From contig CALUFR010000114.1 in assembly GCA_944319875.1 (NCBI GenBank), forward strand, positions 1 through 60,435: 60,435 nucleotides of DNA. Reading direction: 5' to 3'. Source of the stretch: an uncultured Bacteroides sp. (GTDB lineage: Bacteria > Bacteroidota > Bacteroidia > Bacteroidales > Bacteroidaceae). Of the stretch, positions 51,574 through 60,335 are shown piece by piece. The translations under genes and the position numbers were made by a program. Within the stretch, counting starts at the first letter, position 1. Every line of letters begins with the position of its first letter. Under the pieces are notes generated by a model. It was not told the origin of the DNA, ran no database searches, and saw only the letters and a program-made list of their open reading frames with translations.

Positions 51574-51603
51574 TCTGTGATAGGGTTTACTGATTAGTCG
51601 TTT

Positions 51604-53391
51604 TTACCAACCGGGATTTTGGTCTAACTTAAATCCATGGGCTGTATACAGTGCGATTTCATCAGTAGGTATCGGGTATAGATAATCTTTCTCTGCATAC
51701 GTGCGGAGCAATGACTCGTCGATGGCAGGAACGATGTATCCGGCATCTCCTGCACGATCCAGATGAATACTGCCCAAATTTTCTACGGTGATTGAAGTAC
51801 CGTTCTTCTCGTTGTACCAGGCAACATAACGGGGTTTATCCAACCAGGCGCCGAGGTTCAGTTTGGGGTTGAGCTTCATGTCGGCGTAATGCAACTTACT
51901 CCATCTGCGCAGGTCGTTGAAACGGAGACCTTGATAAGGCAATTCCACACGACGTTCGCGGCGGATTTCCCAGATGATAGGAGATACCTCGTAGTCATCG
52001 CTGACCATTGTTCCCTTGTCACGGTCAGGGTCGTTGATCGTGATGCCGTTTACAGCCAGGCTGTTCCCACTCAAGGAAACGGCAGGCATATTGGTGCTGG
52101 GACGTTGGCGAAGTAGGTTGATGGACTTGTCAAAATCGGCCTGAGTTAACGTATATGCTCCTATTTCAGCCAGTTCGGCGGCGGCTTCGATGTAGTTCAG
52201 CAGGACCTCATTCAGCTTCATGATAGGTGCGTCGGTTATGTTGGTGTTGCTTATTCCACCTGCCAGTGTTTTTAAGGCCGGATTTACAAACAGATTGGCA
52301 AAGTAGCCGGATGCCGCATTGGCGGCTACAACACCATCAAGGCGCAAATCCACCGTGTCAATGTTGGCATATAAACGAGGGTCGCGGTCTGCTATTTCGT
52401 CAAAGAACCACTTGTCGCCTTTGTACATCGTGTTCTCTGCCTGATTGATGGGAAGCCCGTTTGCGGACAGATAGCTTTCAACCAGTGAGCGTGAGGGAGA
52501 ACTGTTCTCGACTTCTGTGTTCTGGAATGACATTAAGCTGTGCATCAAGACTCCCTCTGTGTATTCGCGGTACATGATGATTTCAGGATTACCGGCCAAG
52601 CTTTCAGAAGTGGTCAGTGACTTGAAGTCGTCGCAGAGTGTATAGTCCATGCCCATTAATTCTTCCGCCGCACTTTTGGCTGCTTCTAAGTATCTCTGGG
52701 CTGCGGCATTGTCTTTTTCACGATACTTCTGCCACGTGCCTTCAAAGAGCATCAGGCGTGAAGTGAAGGCCAGCGCAACGGCTCTGTTTACGGTAAGTCC
52801 TTCCGTGCCGTCGCTTTCGCGGATATTGTCACAAGCGAATTCCAGATCAGCCATCACATTGTCCATAACGGTTGTACGGGGAGCGCGAGGCTGGTATAAG
52901 TTTTCCTCGTCTGTACTTTCATAAACAGCGTCAAGCCAAGGCACGTCGCCGAAGTCTTGTACTAATTTGGCGTATTCCATGCCGCGGAAGAAACGGACAA
53001 CCCCCAGCCAGTGATTTTTAACTTCTTCGTCCAGGGAGGATGTGGTCAAGCGATCGATCAGCTGGTTGTAGCGGCGCACATAAGTAAAACTCCATCCTCC
53101 GTCTGTAGTCGGGGCTACTTTCGTGAATTGGGTCGGGGCTCTTTGTGCGTTGTCATCCACCCAGTCGGCTATGTTAGTTTCAGCGAACCAGTTAGAGCGT
53201 GTCCACCCCGATTTGTATCCGTCAAAATAGATGTCGTAGAAAGCCCATATCATGGTGCGGTAATTGTCTTCATTATCCCAGAATTCCGGGGTATCGGTTA
53301 CAGTGTCCATCGGAGGACGCGTAAGAAAGTCCTCGCAAGACGTAAGGGCCATAAAGGCCATTAATATGATGCTTAAAAATTTGGTTTTCAT
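51604..53391 (-). CDS. SusD/RagB family surface glycan-binding lipoprotein
   Basis: A 595-residue SusD-like lipoprotein with signal LSIILMAFMALTSC (Cys18), then EDFLTRPPMDTVTDTPEFWDNEDNY. Helical repeat region RFFRGMEYAKLVQDFGDVPWLD and the C-terminal IWEIRRERRVELPYQGLRFNDLRRW are diagnostic of the RagB/SusD family. The start at 53391 is chosen over 53436 because it gives a lipoprotein signal and sits 22 bases after the SusC stop. In the peptidoglycan locus it probably binds glycan or muropeptide at the cell surface; this is inferred from neighbours only. Confidence 0.94.
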   Translation of the reverse strand: MKTKFLSIILMAFMALTSCEDFLTRPPMDTVTDTPEFWDNEDNYRTMIWAFYDIYFDGYKSGWTRSNWFAETNIADWVDDNAQRAPTQFTKVAPTTDGGWSFTYVRRYNQLIDRLTTSSLDEEVKNHWLGVVRFFRGMEYAKLVQDFGDVPWLDAVYESTDEENLYQPRAPRTTVMDNVMADLEFACDNIRESDGTEGLTVNRAVALAFTSRLMLFEGTWQKYREKDNAAAQRYLEAAKSAAEELMGMDYTLCDDFKSLTTSESLAGNPEIIMYREYTEGVLMHSLMSFQNTEVENSSPSRSLVESYLSANGLPINQAENTMYKGDKWFFDEIADRDPRLYANIDTVDLRLDGVVAANAASGYFANLFVNPALKTLAGGISNTNITDAPIMKLNEVLLNYIEAAAELAEIGAYTLTQADFDKSINLLRQRPSTNMPAVSLSGNSLAVNGITINDPDRDKGTMVSDDYEVSPIIWEIRRERRVELPYQGLRFNDLRRWSKLHYADMKLNPKLNLGAWLDKPRYVAWYNEKNGTSITVENLGSIHLDRAGDAGYIVPAIDESLLRTYAEKDYLYPIPTDEIALYTAHGFKLDQNPGW

Positions 53392-53413
53392 ATCGATGAG
53401 ATCTTTTAGTGTT

Positions 53414-56400
53414 TTAATAGGTTGCCTGTATACCAAATGAAATGGTTCTCATGTACGGATAGCTACGGCCGAATGCCCATGCTCCCTTGTAGGAAGTCGT
53501 TTCGGGGTCTACCGGCAAGTGCATGTTGTCAAACTCGAATACATTTTCAGCGCTGAGATAGATACGCAAGTTCTGGAATTGTATCTTCTTCAATACATTA
53601 GATGGCAATGTGTAGCCTACCGTGAGGTTCTTGCAGCGCAGGTAAGACATGTCTGAGAGGAAGCGGGTTTGCTTCTTGAAGTTTTGTCCGTCGCTTACCC
53701 AACTATTGTCCGAAGGACGCGGATAGAATGCGTCTCTATTGTCCTCAGTCCAATAATCCAACTGGTGCGTGAAGATAGCATCCAGATTTGACATACCCGA
53801 CGGAATGGCTACGTTACCGTATGCCCAATAGTCGCGCTTGCCTACGCCTTGGAAATAGGCACTGAAGTCAAATCCTTTGTAATCCAAACCGATGTTGAAC
53901 CCATATTCGAAGTTCGGCAGCTCGTTACCGATAACTTTCAAGTCGCCATGGTTGTCTATCGTATTAATACCATGTTCCGTGTTGCTCGGGTCACCGTTAT
54001 TGATGACGCCGTCGCCGTTCAAGTCTTTGTATTTGATGTCACCCACGCCGAATGTGAATGTTCCGGTTTCAAATAAAGATTGGTCTGCGTGTGCTGCCAC
54101 TTCAGCTTCGTCCTGGAAGATGCCTTCAGTCTCATATCCCCAGATTTCTCCCAGTTTTTTCCCTTTGTAGTAGCCTGTTACAATTCGGTCGTTTTCACTC
54201 CATTGGGTGATTTCCTCGCTTACGTGCGAGATAGAACCCCTCAGGTTCAGGCCTAATCCGTTCGCAAATCTGTGGCTGAAATCCAATGCTAATTCCCAAC
54301 CTTTGGCGGTCAGTTCACCATAGTTGATTTGGGGAGACTCTGCACCGAAAGTAGCCGGCAGCGTAACGCCTGCCGTGTGCATGTCTGACGTAACGCGCTT
54401 GTACCAGTCAAATACGACTCCGAGTTTCCCATCGAAGAAGCGGGCATCTACACCCAGGTCAAGTGTTGTTACGCGTTCCCATGTCAAGGCTGAGGAAACT
54501 ACGGTAGGAGCACTTAGACGCAGTTGATTGACTCCGTCAATGACCCATCCGGAAGTTCCGGACGCCATGGTCGAGATGAAGGTATTGGCGGCTACATCCT
54601 GGTTACCGATGCTACCCCATGAGCCGCGGAGCTTCAAGTCGGTCAATGTGGGTTTGGCCCAGCTCATAAACTTTTCCTCTGATGCTCTCCAACCGACAGA
54701 GAACGAGGGGAAGAACCCGAATTTCTCACCGCTTGGGAACATGGAAGAACCGTCGTAGCGTGCGTTGAACTCCAGCAGGTACTTACCCATGTAGTCGTAG
54801 TTGATACGGCCGAAGAAACCGGCTGCCGCAAAATCGTTGTGATAGTTGTAGGCAGAGCCGTTCGTGCGCGAATATTCATCGCCGGTGGTCAGGTTGATTT
54901 CGGGCAATGTTGTTGAGATCATGATGCGTCCGTCAGAGTAGTGTCCCAGTCTTTCACGGGTTTCGGCATCAAAACCGGCCATTACTTTAAAGTTGTGTGC
55001 GTCTTTCAGCTTGAAATTATAAGTTGCGTAAGCCTTAAACACATTATTCATGGTATATTCGCTGGTGCGCACCACCTTGTTGTGAGTGGGGCCGTAAAAG
55101 TCGTTGCTGAACGTGTTGAGCGGATCTGCATTGAACATGTCCCATCCTCTTACGATACCTCCGGCGCGGTGTTGGCTTTCATTCAGCAGAGCGAAGGTAT
55201 AGTCGAAGTTAATGTCCAGTCCCTTGATAGGTGTTATGGTCGTTCCCAGGTTGGCTCGTACGTAGTTGTTCGTCATGCTTTCGCGGTTGGCTTGCTTGAT
55301 TTCTGTTACTGCGGAACGGATGTCCTCACCTTGGTACTGTCCGTAGGGATACCAACGGGGCCAGCGAAGCAAGTAGTACCACACGTCGGTGTAGCCGGAA
55401 GTATAACGGTATGGCTGTGAGTTGACCGAACGGGTAAAGAGCACGTTGGTGCGGACTTTCCACCAGTCATTGATTTTGGTTGTGATGTTGCTGTTCAGCG
55501 TGTAGCGGTCATACTCGTCCGTGTTGAATTTCATCACACCTTCTTGCTTCATGTAGCCCAGAGAGATGTTGAATGTGGTCTTGTCTGAACCACCGGTAAC
55601 GGAGAGGTTGTGATTCTGTTGCGGAGTCCACTTTTTGGTAAACTCTTCTACAGCGTCGAAGGGGCGGTACCAGTAGGTCTTTCCATTGATTATTTCCACG
55701 TCGCGGCCCAATTGGATTTCTCCCAGTTCTTCTTGCGACATGTGGCCGTATTGGTCTTCCCATGCTTGCAGTCTGCCGATATAGTCTCTGTCTACTGTGA
55801 AACCTACGCTCGATCCTCCTTCCGGTCTTCCTAAACGGTCGAGCACTTCCATGATGAAAGTGGCGTTGTCCACGGTAGATGAAAGTTCCGGCATGGTGGT
55901 AGGTGTTTGCCAGGCGAAATTGTTCGAATAAGACACACGTACTTTTTCGTTGGCTTTACCTTGCTTGGTGGTAATCAAAATCACACCCCATGCGGCGCGT
56001 GTACCATAAATGGAAGCAGACGCGGCGTCTTTCAGGACTGAGATGCTTTCAATGTCATCCGGATTGACCAGGTTCAGGCTGGGCACTTCTACGTTGTCCA
56101 CCAAGATTAGCGGGGTTGTACCGGCGGTGGCATTCAGCGAACCGTAGGAACCGCGGAGCTTGATGTTCGACTCTGTACCGACACCACCTTGGTTGTTCGT
56201 AACAGTCAAGCCCGGGCTGACTCCTTGCAAGGCTTTTGCCACGTCGGTAATGGGGCGACTGGCAATGGCCTCGTTTACATCAATGTTGGCCACGGCGCCT
56301 GTCAGGTTTGCTTTCTTTTGTGAACCGTAGCCCACGACTACAACCTCATCGAGCAGTTCGGTGTCATCCTTTAGCACCACCTTTAGCTCCGGGGCTGCTT

Positions 56401-56734
56401 TTACTTCTTGTGTAGAGTAGCCTACGAAGGACACTTGAAGGATGGCATGCCTTTTTACGGTAAGTTCTACTTGCCCGTTCAGGTCGGTGATGCCACCGTT
56501 GGTGGTGCCTTTTTCAACAACGTTGGCTCCGATGATGGGCTCTCCGTGAGAATCTGTTACAGTTACTCTGACGACTTGCGTTTGCGTCTGTTCCGTCACT
56601 TCATAGGAATGGCCGGAAATGGATTGGTTTGCCCAAGCGTTTCCGCTACCTAAGAAAAGAGCTGTGATTACTGCGGCTGTGAGGAGGCGGTTGTTTGGAA
56701 TACCTCTTCTTCTTTCTCTTCGGTCTTTTTCCAT
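53414..56734 (-). CDS. SusC/RagA family TonB-linked outer-membrane receptor
   Basis: A 1106-residue SusC with a signal peptide (GSGNAWA) after a basic RRERRR start, a CarboxypepD_reg-like domain (VVRVTVTDSHGEPIIGANVVEKGT...GYSTQEV), the linker ELLDEVVVVGYGSQKKANLTGAV, plug (NIKLRGSYGSLNATAGTTPLILVDNVEV...KDAASASIYGTRAAWGVILITTK) and a barrel ending PYMRTISFGIQATY. It is the first gene of the long minus-strand run. Codon use is more AT-rich than in the 28-43 kb genes further along the same strand. Its regulator is not in the window unless the HTCS at 19 kb acts in trans. Confidence 0.95.
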   Translation of the reverse strand: MEKDRRERRRGIPNNRLLTAAVITALFLGSGNAWANQSISGHSYEVTEQTQTQVVRVTVTDSHGEPIIGANVVEKGTTNGGITDLNGQVELTVKRHAILQVSFVGYSTQEVKAAPELKVVLKDDTELLDEVVVVGYGSQKKANLTGAVANIDVNEAIASRPITDVAKALQGVSPGLTVTNNQGGVGTESNIKLRGSYGSLNATAGTTPLILVDNVEVPSLNLVNPDDIESISVLKDAASASIYGTRAAWGVILITTKQGKANEKVRVSYSNNFAWQTPTTMPELSSTVDNATFIMEVLDRLGRPEGGSSVGFTVDRDYIGRLQAWEDQYGHMSQEELGEIQLGRDVEIINGKTYWYRPFDAVEEFTKKWTPQQNHNLSVTGGSDKTTFNISLGYMKQEGVMKFNTDEYDRYTLNSNITTKINDWWKVRTNVLFTRSVNSQPYRYTSGYTDVWYYLLRWPRWYPYGQYQGEDIRSAVTEIKQANRESMTNNYVRANLGTTITPIKGLDINFDYTFALLNESQHRAGGIVRGWDMFNADPLNTFSNDFYGPTHNKVVRTSEYTMNNVFKAYATYNFKLKDAHNFKVMAGFDAETRERLGHYSDGRIMISTTLPEINLTTGDEYSRTNGSAYNYHNDFAAAGFFGRINYDYMGKYLLEFNARYDGSSMFPSGEKFGFFPSFSVGWRASEEKFMSWAKPTLTDLKLRGSWGSIGNQDVAANTFISTMASGTSGWVIDGVNQLRLSAPTVVSSALTWERVTTLDLGVDARFFDGKLGVVFDWYKRVTSDMHTAGVTLPATFGAESPQINYGELTAKGWELALDFSHRFANGLGLNLRGSISHVSEEITQWSENDRIVTGYYKGKKLGEIWGYETEGIFQDEAEVAAHADQSLFETGTFTFGVGDIKYKDLNGDGVINNGDPSNTEHGINTIDNHGDLKVIGNELPNFEYGFNIGLDYKGFDFSAYFQGVGKRDYWAYGNVAIPSGMSNLDAIFTHQLDYWTEDNRDAFYPRPSDNSWVSDGQNFKKQTRFLSDMSYLRCKNLTVGYTLPSNVLKKIQFQNLRIYLSAENVFEFDNMHLPVDPETTSYKGAWAFGRSYPYMRTISFGIQATY

Positions 56735-56769
56735 AAGTAATTAAGTTTTTAGTTGTTTTTTATGAAAAA

Positions 56770-56778
56770 CAAAGGTTA
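56770..56778 (-). promoter_or_regulatory. Weak promoter candidate for the second SusC gene
   Basis: TAACCTTTG on the minus strand has one base too many between TA and TTTG. It lies about 36 bases upstream of the ATG in an AT-rich leader. The rest of 56,735-57,175 holds a hairpin and no gene. Confidence 0.3.
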
Positions 56779-56838
56779 CTGTTTGTTACTTTTTTGTCTG
56801 GTATCAGATAATAAAGTTTTTATGGTTTTCAGTTATGC

Positions 56839-56889
56839 AAAAAGCTCTTTCATACTATTTCTGGCATTTAATGAATAGTGAAAGAGCTT
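56839..56889 (-). terminator. Intrinsic terminator downstream of the MurK-like paralogue
   Basis: On the minus strand AAGCTCTTTCACTATT pairs with AATAGTATGAAAGAGCTT, a stem of about 16 bp with one bulge, followed by TTTTGC. It is 290 bases after the kinase stop and separates that gene from the SusC operon. Confidence 0.7.
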
Positions 56890-57175
56890 CTTGGTATATT
56901 TTGAGCAAGAAGTAAGGGGTGTCGGGCCTTTCTTTCTCACAGCGTCAATCATATCTCGCTAACAAAGATAAATAAATCTTTTAATTATGGCACCTGATGG
57001 CTGTGGTATTTATGTTTTATATCTATAAATTCACAGTATTTAATCATTATAGCACAAAATCCACTTGCGTATACGTGAAAAGTGAAAACATGCTTCTAAA
57101 TAATAATTACCCTGCTTGGAAACTGGCGCTTTTAGGGATCACTTTTTATAGACGTTCTACGTTCTTAATTTATTT

Positions 57176-58027
57176 TTAAACTTCTTCGGTGATATTCATG
57201 GCGTGATATTCTATCAGTCCGTTCATGGGTGTTTCCTCTATTACCTGTAGGTCAATGCCGAATTCTTTGGCTGTTTCGCGTAAAAGTCCGGCGTAATGGT
57301 GGGCGAGCGAACCAACGAATCGGACAGGATAGCTCAGGTAATCATACTGGCAGACGTTGCGTGTGAAGAAGCTGCGCAGATTGTTGGTGATGAGGGTGTG
57401 TACATAGTCATTCTCCAAATAATCGGCCAGGAAATAGGATACAGTGGACAGGAAGCGGTTGGGGAAGGGACGGTTATAGACCGATTCCATCACTTCGTTG
57501 GTGTTGATGCGGAATTTGTTGTAGAAGTCGTTGGTGATGTCCTTAGGGGCAAGGCCCTTCAGGACGTCAGACAGGAAGTATTTCCCCATGACGGCTCCGC
57601 TGCCTTCATCGCCCAAGATGTAACCGGCAGATCGGACATTTTTTGTGATGATTTTGCCGTCATAGAAGCAGGAGTTTGAGCCTGTCCCTAAGATGCAGGC
57701 TATGCCTGCCTCACACTGGAAGAGGCCGCGGGCAGCGGCCAGCAAGTCGCTCTCTACCTGGATGGGGGTTCTGAATTGTGCTACAAGCGATGCGCCCAGT
57801 ATGTTTTTCTTCTCGTAAGAAGTGCAACCGGCACCATAAAAGAAAACCTGCTCCAGCTTTTTCTTGAAAAACAGCTCCGGCAGTCCCAGGCGTACACTTC
57901 GGCTGATTTCACGCCGGGTCTGGAAGAAGGGATTGATGCCTTCCGTAAAGGCTTTCTGTATCAAGGAATTATCCTCGACCAAAGCCCACTCTGTACGAGT
58001 AGAACTGCTTTCGGCTATTAACTTCAT
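57176..58027 (-). CDS. MurK-like BadF/BadG ATPase-fold protein with altered P-loop
   Basis: A 283-residue paralogue of the kinase at 31962, sharing FFYGAGCT, DLLAAARGL, GIACILGTGSNSC, GYILGDEGSGAVMGKYF and RPFPNRFL. The first phosphate loop, ADSGSTKTDW in the other copy, is AESSSTRTEW here: Asp6 to Glu, Gly8 to Ser, Lys11 to Arg, Asp13 to Glu. The Asp of ESDLLAAAR, corresponding to the probable catalytic Asp, is kept. It may be a GlcNAc-type kinase with a tolerated variant, or a sugar-sensing protein with weak catalysis. It has a consensus promoter and its own terminator, so it is not part of the SusC transcript. Confidence 0.85.
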   Translation of the reverse strand: MKLIAESSSTRTEWALVEDNSLIQKAFTEGINPFFQTRREISRSVRLGLPELFFKKKLEQVFFYGAGCTSYEKKNILGASLVAQFRTPIQVESDLLAAARGLFQCEAGIACILGTGSNSCFYDGKIITKNVRSAGYILGDEGSGAVMGKYFLSDVLKGLAPKDITNDFYNKFRINTNEVMESVYNRPFPNRFLSTVSYFLADYLENDYVHTLITNNLRSFFTRNVCQYDYLSYPVRFVGSLAHHYAGLLRETAKEFGIDLQVIEETPMNGLIEYHAMNITEEV

Positions 58028-58052
58028 GGATGTTCTCTTTGGGGTTTGCGTA

Positions 58053-58082
58053 CAAATATATAGATTTTTTTAGAATATCCAA
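58053..58082 (-). promoter_or_regulatory. Consensus promoter TTG-N19-TATATTTG for the MurK-like paralogue
   Basis: On the minus strand TTG (58080-58082) and TATATTTG (58053-58060) are spaced by exactly 19 bases, 25 bases before the ATG. Confidence 0.75.
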
Positions 58083-58120
58083 TCTTTTCCTGCAACTTCT
58101 TTGGCGGACGATGCCGGTTT

Positions 58121-58162
58121 TAAATCAAAAACTCCCGACTTCCCACAAACGGAGGCCGGGAG
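58121..58162 (-). terminator. Intrinsic terminator of asd
   Basis: On the minus strand CTCCCGGCCTCC pairs with GGAAGTCGGGAG around GTTTGTG and is followed by TTTTTGATTT, 25 bases after the asd stop. Confidence 0.85.
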
Positions 58163-58187
58163 CTGTATGAGTTTTAGGGTGTTATGT

Positions 58188-59195
58188 TCAGAGCGCGTTT
58201 TCCTTGATGAGGTATTCAGCTATCTGGACGGCATTCAAGGCGGCGCCCTTCTTGATTTGGTCACCTACAATCCAGAAAGCCAGTCCGCAATCGTTGGTGA
58301 GGTCTTTGCGGATGCGTCCCACGTACACGGGGTCTTTTCCGGCTAGGAAGAGGGGCATGGGGTATTCTTTCTCGGCAGGATTGTCCATCAGCACCAGTCC
58401 TTCGCCTTTGGAGAACGCCTCGCGGGCTTCTTCTACAGAGACGGGGCGCTCGGTTTCCACCCAGATGCTCTCGGAGTGTGAACGCAAGGCGGGCACGCGG
58501 ACGCAGGTCGCGCTGACTTTCACGTCGCTGTGCATGATTTTGCGCGTCTCGTTATACATCTTCATTTCTTCCTTCGTATAACCGTTGTCGGTGAATACGT
58601 CAATCTGCGGGATGAGGTTGAAGGCCAGTTGGTAGGCGAACTTCTCAACAGTGACAGGCTCGCCGGCCAGTACCTGGCGGTATTGGGTGTAGAGCTCGTC
58701 CATGGCGGCGGCTCCTGCGCCACTGGCAGCCTGATAGGTAGAGACGTGTACGGTCTTGATGTGTGAAAGCTGTTCGATGGCTTTCAAGGCCACGACCATC
58801 TGGATGGTGGTGCAGTTGGGGTTGGCGATGATGCCGCGCGGGCGGTCCTTGGCGTCAGCGGCGTTGACTTCGGGCACGACCAAGGGCACGTCGGTGTCCA
58901 TGCGGAAAGCGCTGGAGTTGTCTATCATGACGGCGCCGTATCGGGTGATGGTCTCGGCGAATTCTTTCGATGTGCCTGCTCCCGCGGAAGTGAAAGCGAT
59001 GTCCACACCTTTAAAGTCATCGTTGTGCTGCAAGAGTTTGACCTCGATTTCTTTGCCGCGGAAGGTATATTTGGTACCGGCGCTGCGTTTAGAACCGAAC
59101 AAAACTAACTCGTCCAACGGGAAATTTCTCTCATCGAGCACACGCAGGAATTCTTGTCCCACGGCTCCGCTTGCTCCAACAATTGCTACTTTCAT
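58188..59195 (-). CDS. asd: Aspartate-semialdehyde dehydrogenase
   Basis: Reduces aspartyl phosphate to aspartate semialdehyde with NADPH, supplying lysine/diaminopimelate, threonine and methionine synthesis, and so the peptidoglycan cross-link. 335 residues, normal length. NADP loop GASGAVGQ (7-14), catalytic cysteine in NPNCTT (Cys128), [15 protein letters not shown] and the substrate-binding [17 protein letters not shown] are all intact. A TAATTTTG element lies about 50 bases upstream and an intrinsic terminator follows, so it is monocistronic. Confidence 0.96.
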   Translation of the reverse strand: MKVAIVGASGAVGQEFLRVLDERNFPLDELVLFGSKRSAGTKYTFRGKEIEVKLLQHNDDFKGVDIAFTSAGAGTSKEFAETITRYGAVMIDNSSAFRMDTDVPLVVPEVNAADAKDRPRGIIANPNCTTIQMVVALKAIEQLSHIKTVHVSTYQAASGAGAAAMDELYTQYRQVLAGEPVTVEKFAYQLAFNLIPQIDVFTDNGYTKEEMKMYNETRKIMHSDVKVSATCVRVPALRSHSESIWVETERPVSVEEAREAFSKGEGLVLMDNPAEKEYPMPLFLAGKDPVYVGRIRKDLTNDCGLAFWIVGDQIKKGAALNAVQIAEYLIKENAL

Positions 59196-59242
59196 TTCTT
59201 TTTTTGTGTTAAGTGGTTTTATAATAATGTCAATTCAAGGCG

Positions 59243-59250
59243 CAAAATTA
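59243..59250 (-). promoter_or_regulatory. TAATTTTG -7 element for asd
   Basis: The minus strand reads TAATTTTGCGCC, matching TAnnTTTG, about 48 bases before the asd ATG. Confidence 0.5.
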
Positions 59251-59364
59251 CAACATTTTGCGATTATATTCGCAGAAGTCGTTCCTATTTTTTTATTTAC
59301 GTCCCCGATATCCCTCTTTCCGTTTGTAACAAAAACCATGCTTGAACCGCCAAGCAGGATGTTT

Positions 59365-59745
59365 CACGCTCTACACCAATCTTCCCGTTGTACGTTTCAC
59401 GCCTTCACCGCATTCCAAATAGCTGATTTTAAGCGTTGTGCTGTGAAAGATGTCTTGTCTGCCGCATCTTTCACCTGCTCGTTCGTGAAGGATGCAGAAT
59501 GTTTTCTTAGCAGGCTTCGATGTGAGGGATAAGAACGGCACGTGTTGTGAGCATGCAACGCCCCGTGTCGTGAGGAGGTGACGCCCCGTGCCGTCACATG
59601 CTAACGAAGCGTGGCGTTAGAACCCCTGGAAGCGCAGGCTGACGGAACGTGTGTTATGCTAACGCGGGTGAAGCGTGAAAGGAAGGGAATGTTTCACAGT
59701 ATGTGTTTCATTGTCAAAAGGATATGCTCTTGTGAAAGCGTGAAA
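59365..59745. repeat. Gene-free stretch with TTTCACGC/GCGTGAAA inverted words and a CCGTGTCGTGAG tandem array
   Basis: TTTCACGC occurs near 59366 and 59394, and its complement GCGTGAAA near 59672 and 59738. Between them, at 59534-59620, three to four degenerate 23-24-bp units share the CGTGTCGTNAG core with the repeat at 153-196. No convincing reading frame is present. Confidence 0.6.
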
Positions 59746-59889
59746 CGTCAACGGGCACAGTACAGCTTTCCATGAACTGTCTACCTTTTTAGAACATTAA
59801 TTGAAGAGCGTCTACTTGTTCCGGTTTATAAAACGGAAAAAAGTGACATGGTGAAATCAGGGAAGACACGGAGACTGTCTTTGGTTGTT

Positions 59890-60044
59890 GTAAAGAGGCT
59901 CTTTACGCTGCTAAAGTCCCTCTTTACGTCGCTAAAGTCCCTCTTTACGTTACCAAAACACCTTTTCGGGAAGCGTGGCCCTCGTATACATTCTCCCTTT
60001 TTGAGGTTGCAATATTTCCTTCCGAGGTTGCAACATTTCCTTCT
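59890..60044. repeat. Short palindrome and two tandem duplications (AAAG...CTTT and GAGGTTGCAA)
   Basis: GTAAAGAG-G-CTCTTTAC at 59890-59906 is a perfect palindrome. GCTAAAGTCCCTCTTTACGT is repeated exactly at 59910-59929 and 59931-59950. A 21-bp unit starting GAGGTTGCAA is duplicated at 60003-60023 and 60024-60044 with two differences. From 60,045 to 60,335 I see nothing recognisable. Confidence 0.8.
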
Positions 60045-60335
60045 GTTCTTGTAGATGGAAGAACTGCGGTGTTTCCCGCTACGGTGTTCCCAGTCATTTC
60101 ATACTCGGACAGATAGTTCTCATGTGCAAATCTAAACTACATAAACTCTATTGTGCAAACCAATGGAAATGATGAATTTTGTACTTTAAAGACTCAATGG
60201 CGAAAAGAATTTCTGAAAAAAAGGAGGTGTCAGCCTATAGTTTTTCGAACTTTCAGCGGTCTAATAGATAAAAGCAAGAAATGAAATGAATACGAAAGAG
60301 CAACAATTCCTGACTTTATCATTGCGTCACCCAAA

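Noticed and set aside
56997-57179. 60-codon plus-strand frame upstream of the MurK-like paralogue's 3' end
   Set aside because: AT-rich spacer with no domain, no promoter and no clear ribosome site; overlaps the end of the kinase gene.
59848-60054. 68-codon plus-strand frame
   Set aside because: It is composed of the tandem AAAGTCCCTCTTTACG repeats and gives a low-complexity LFTxLKSLFT protein.
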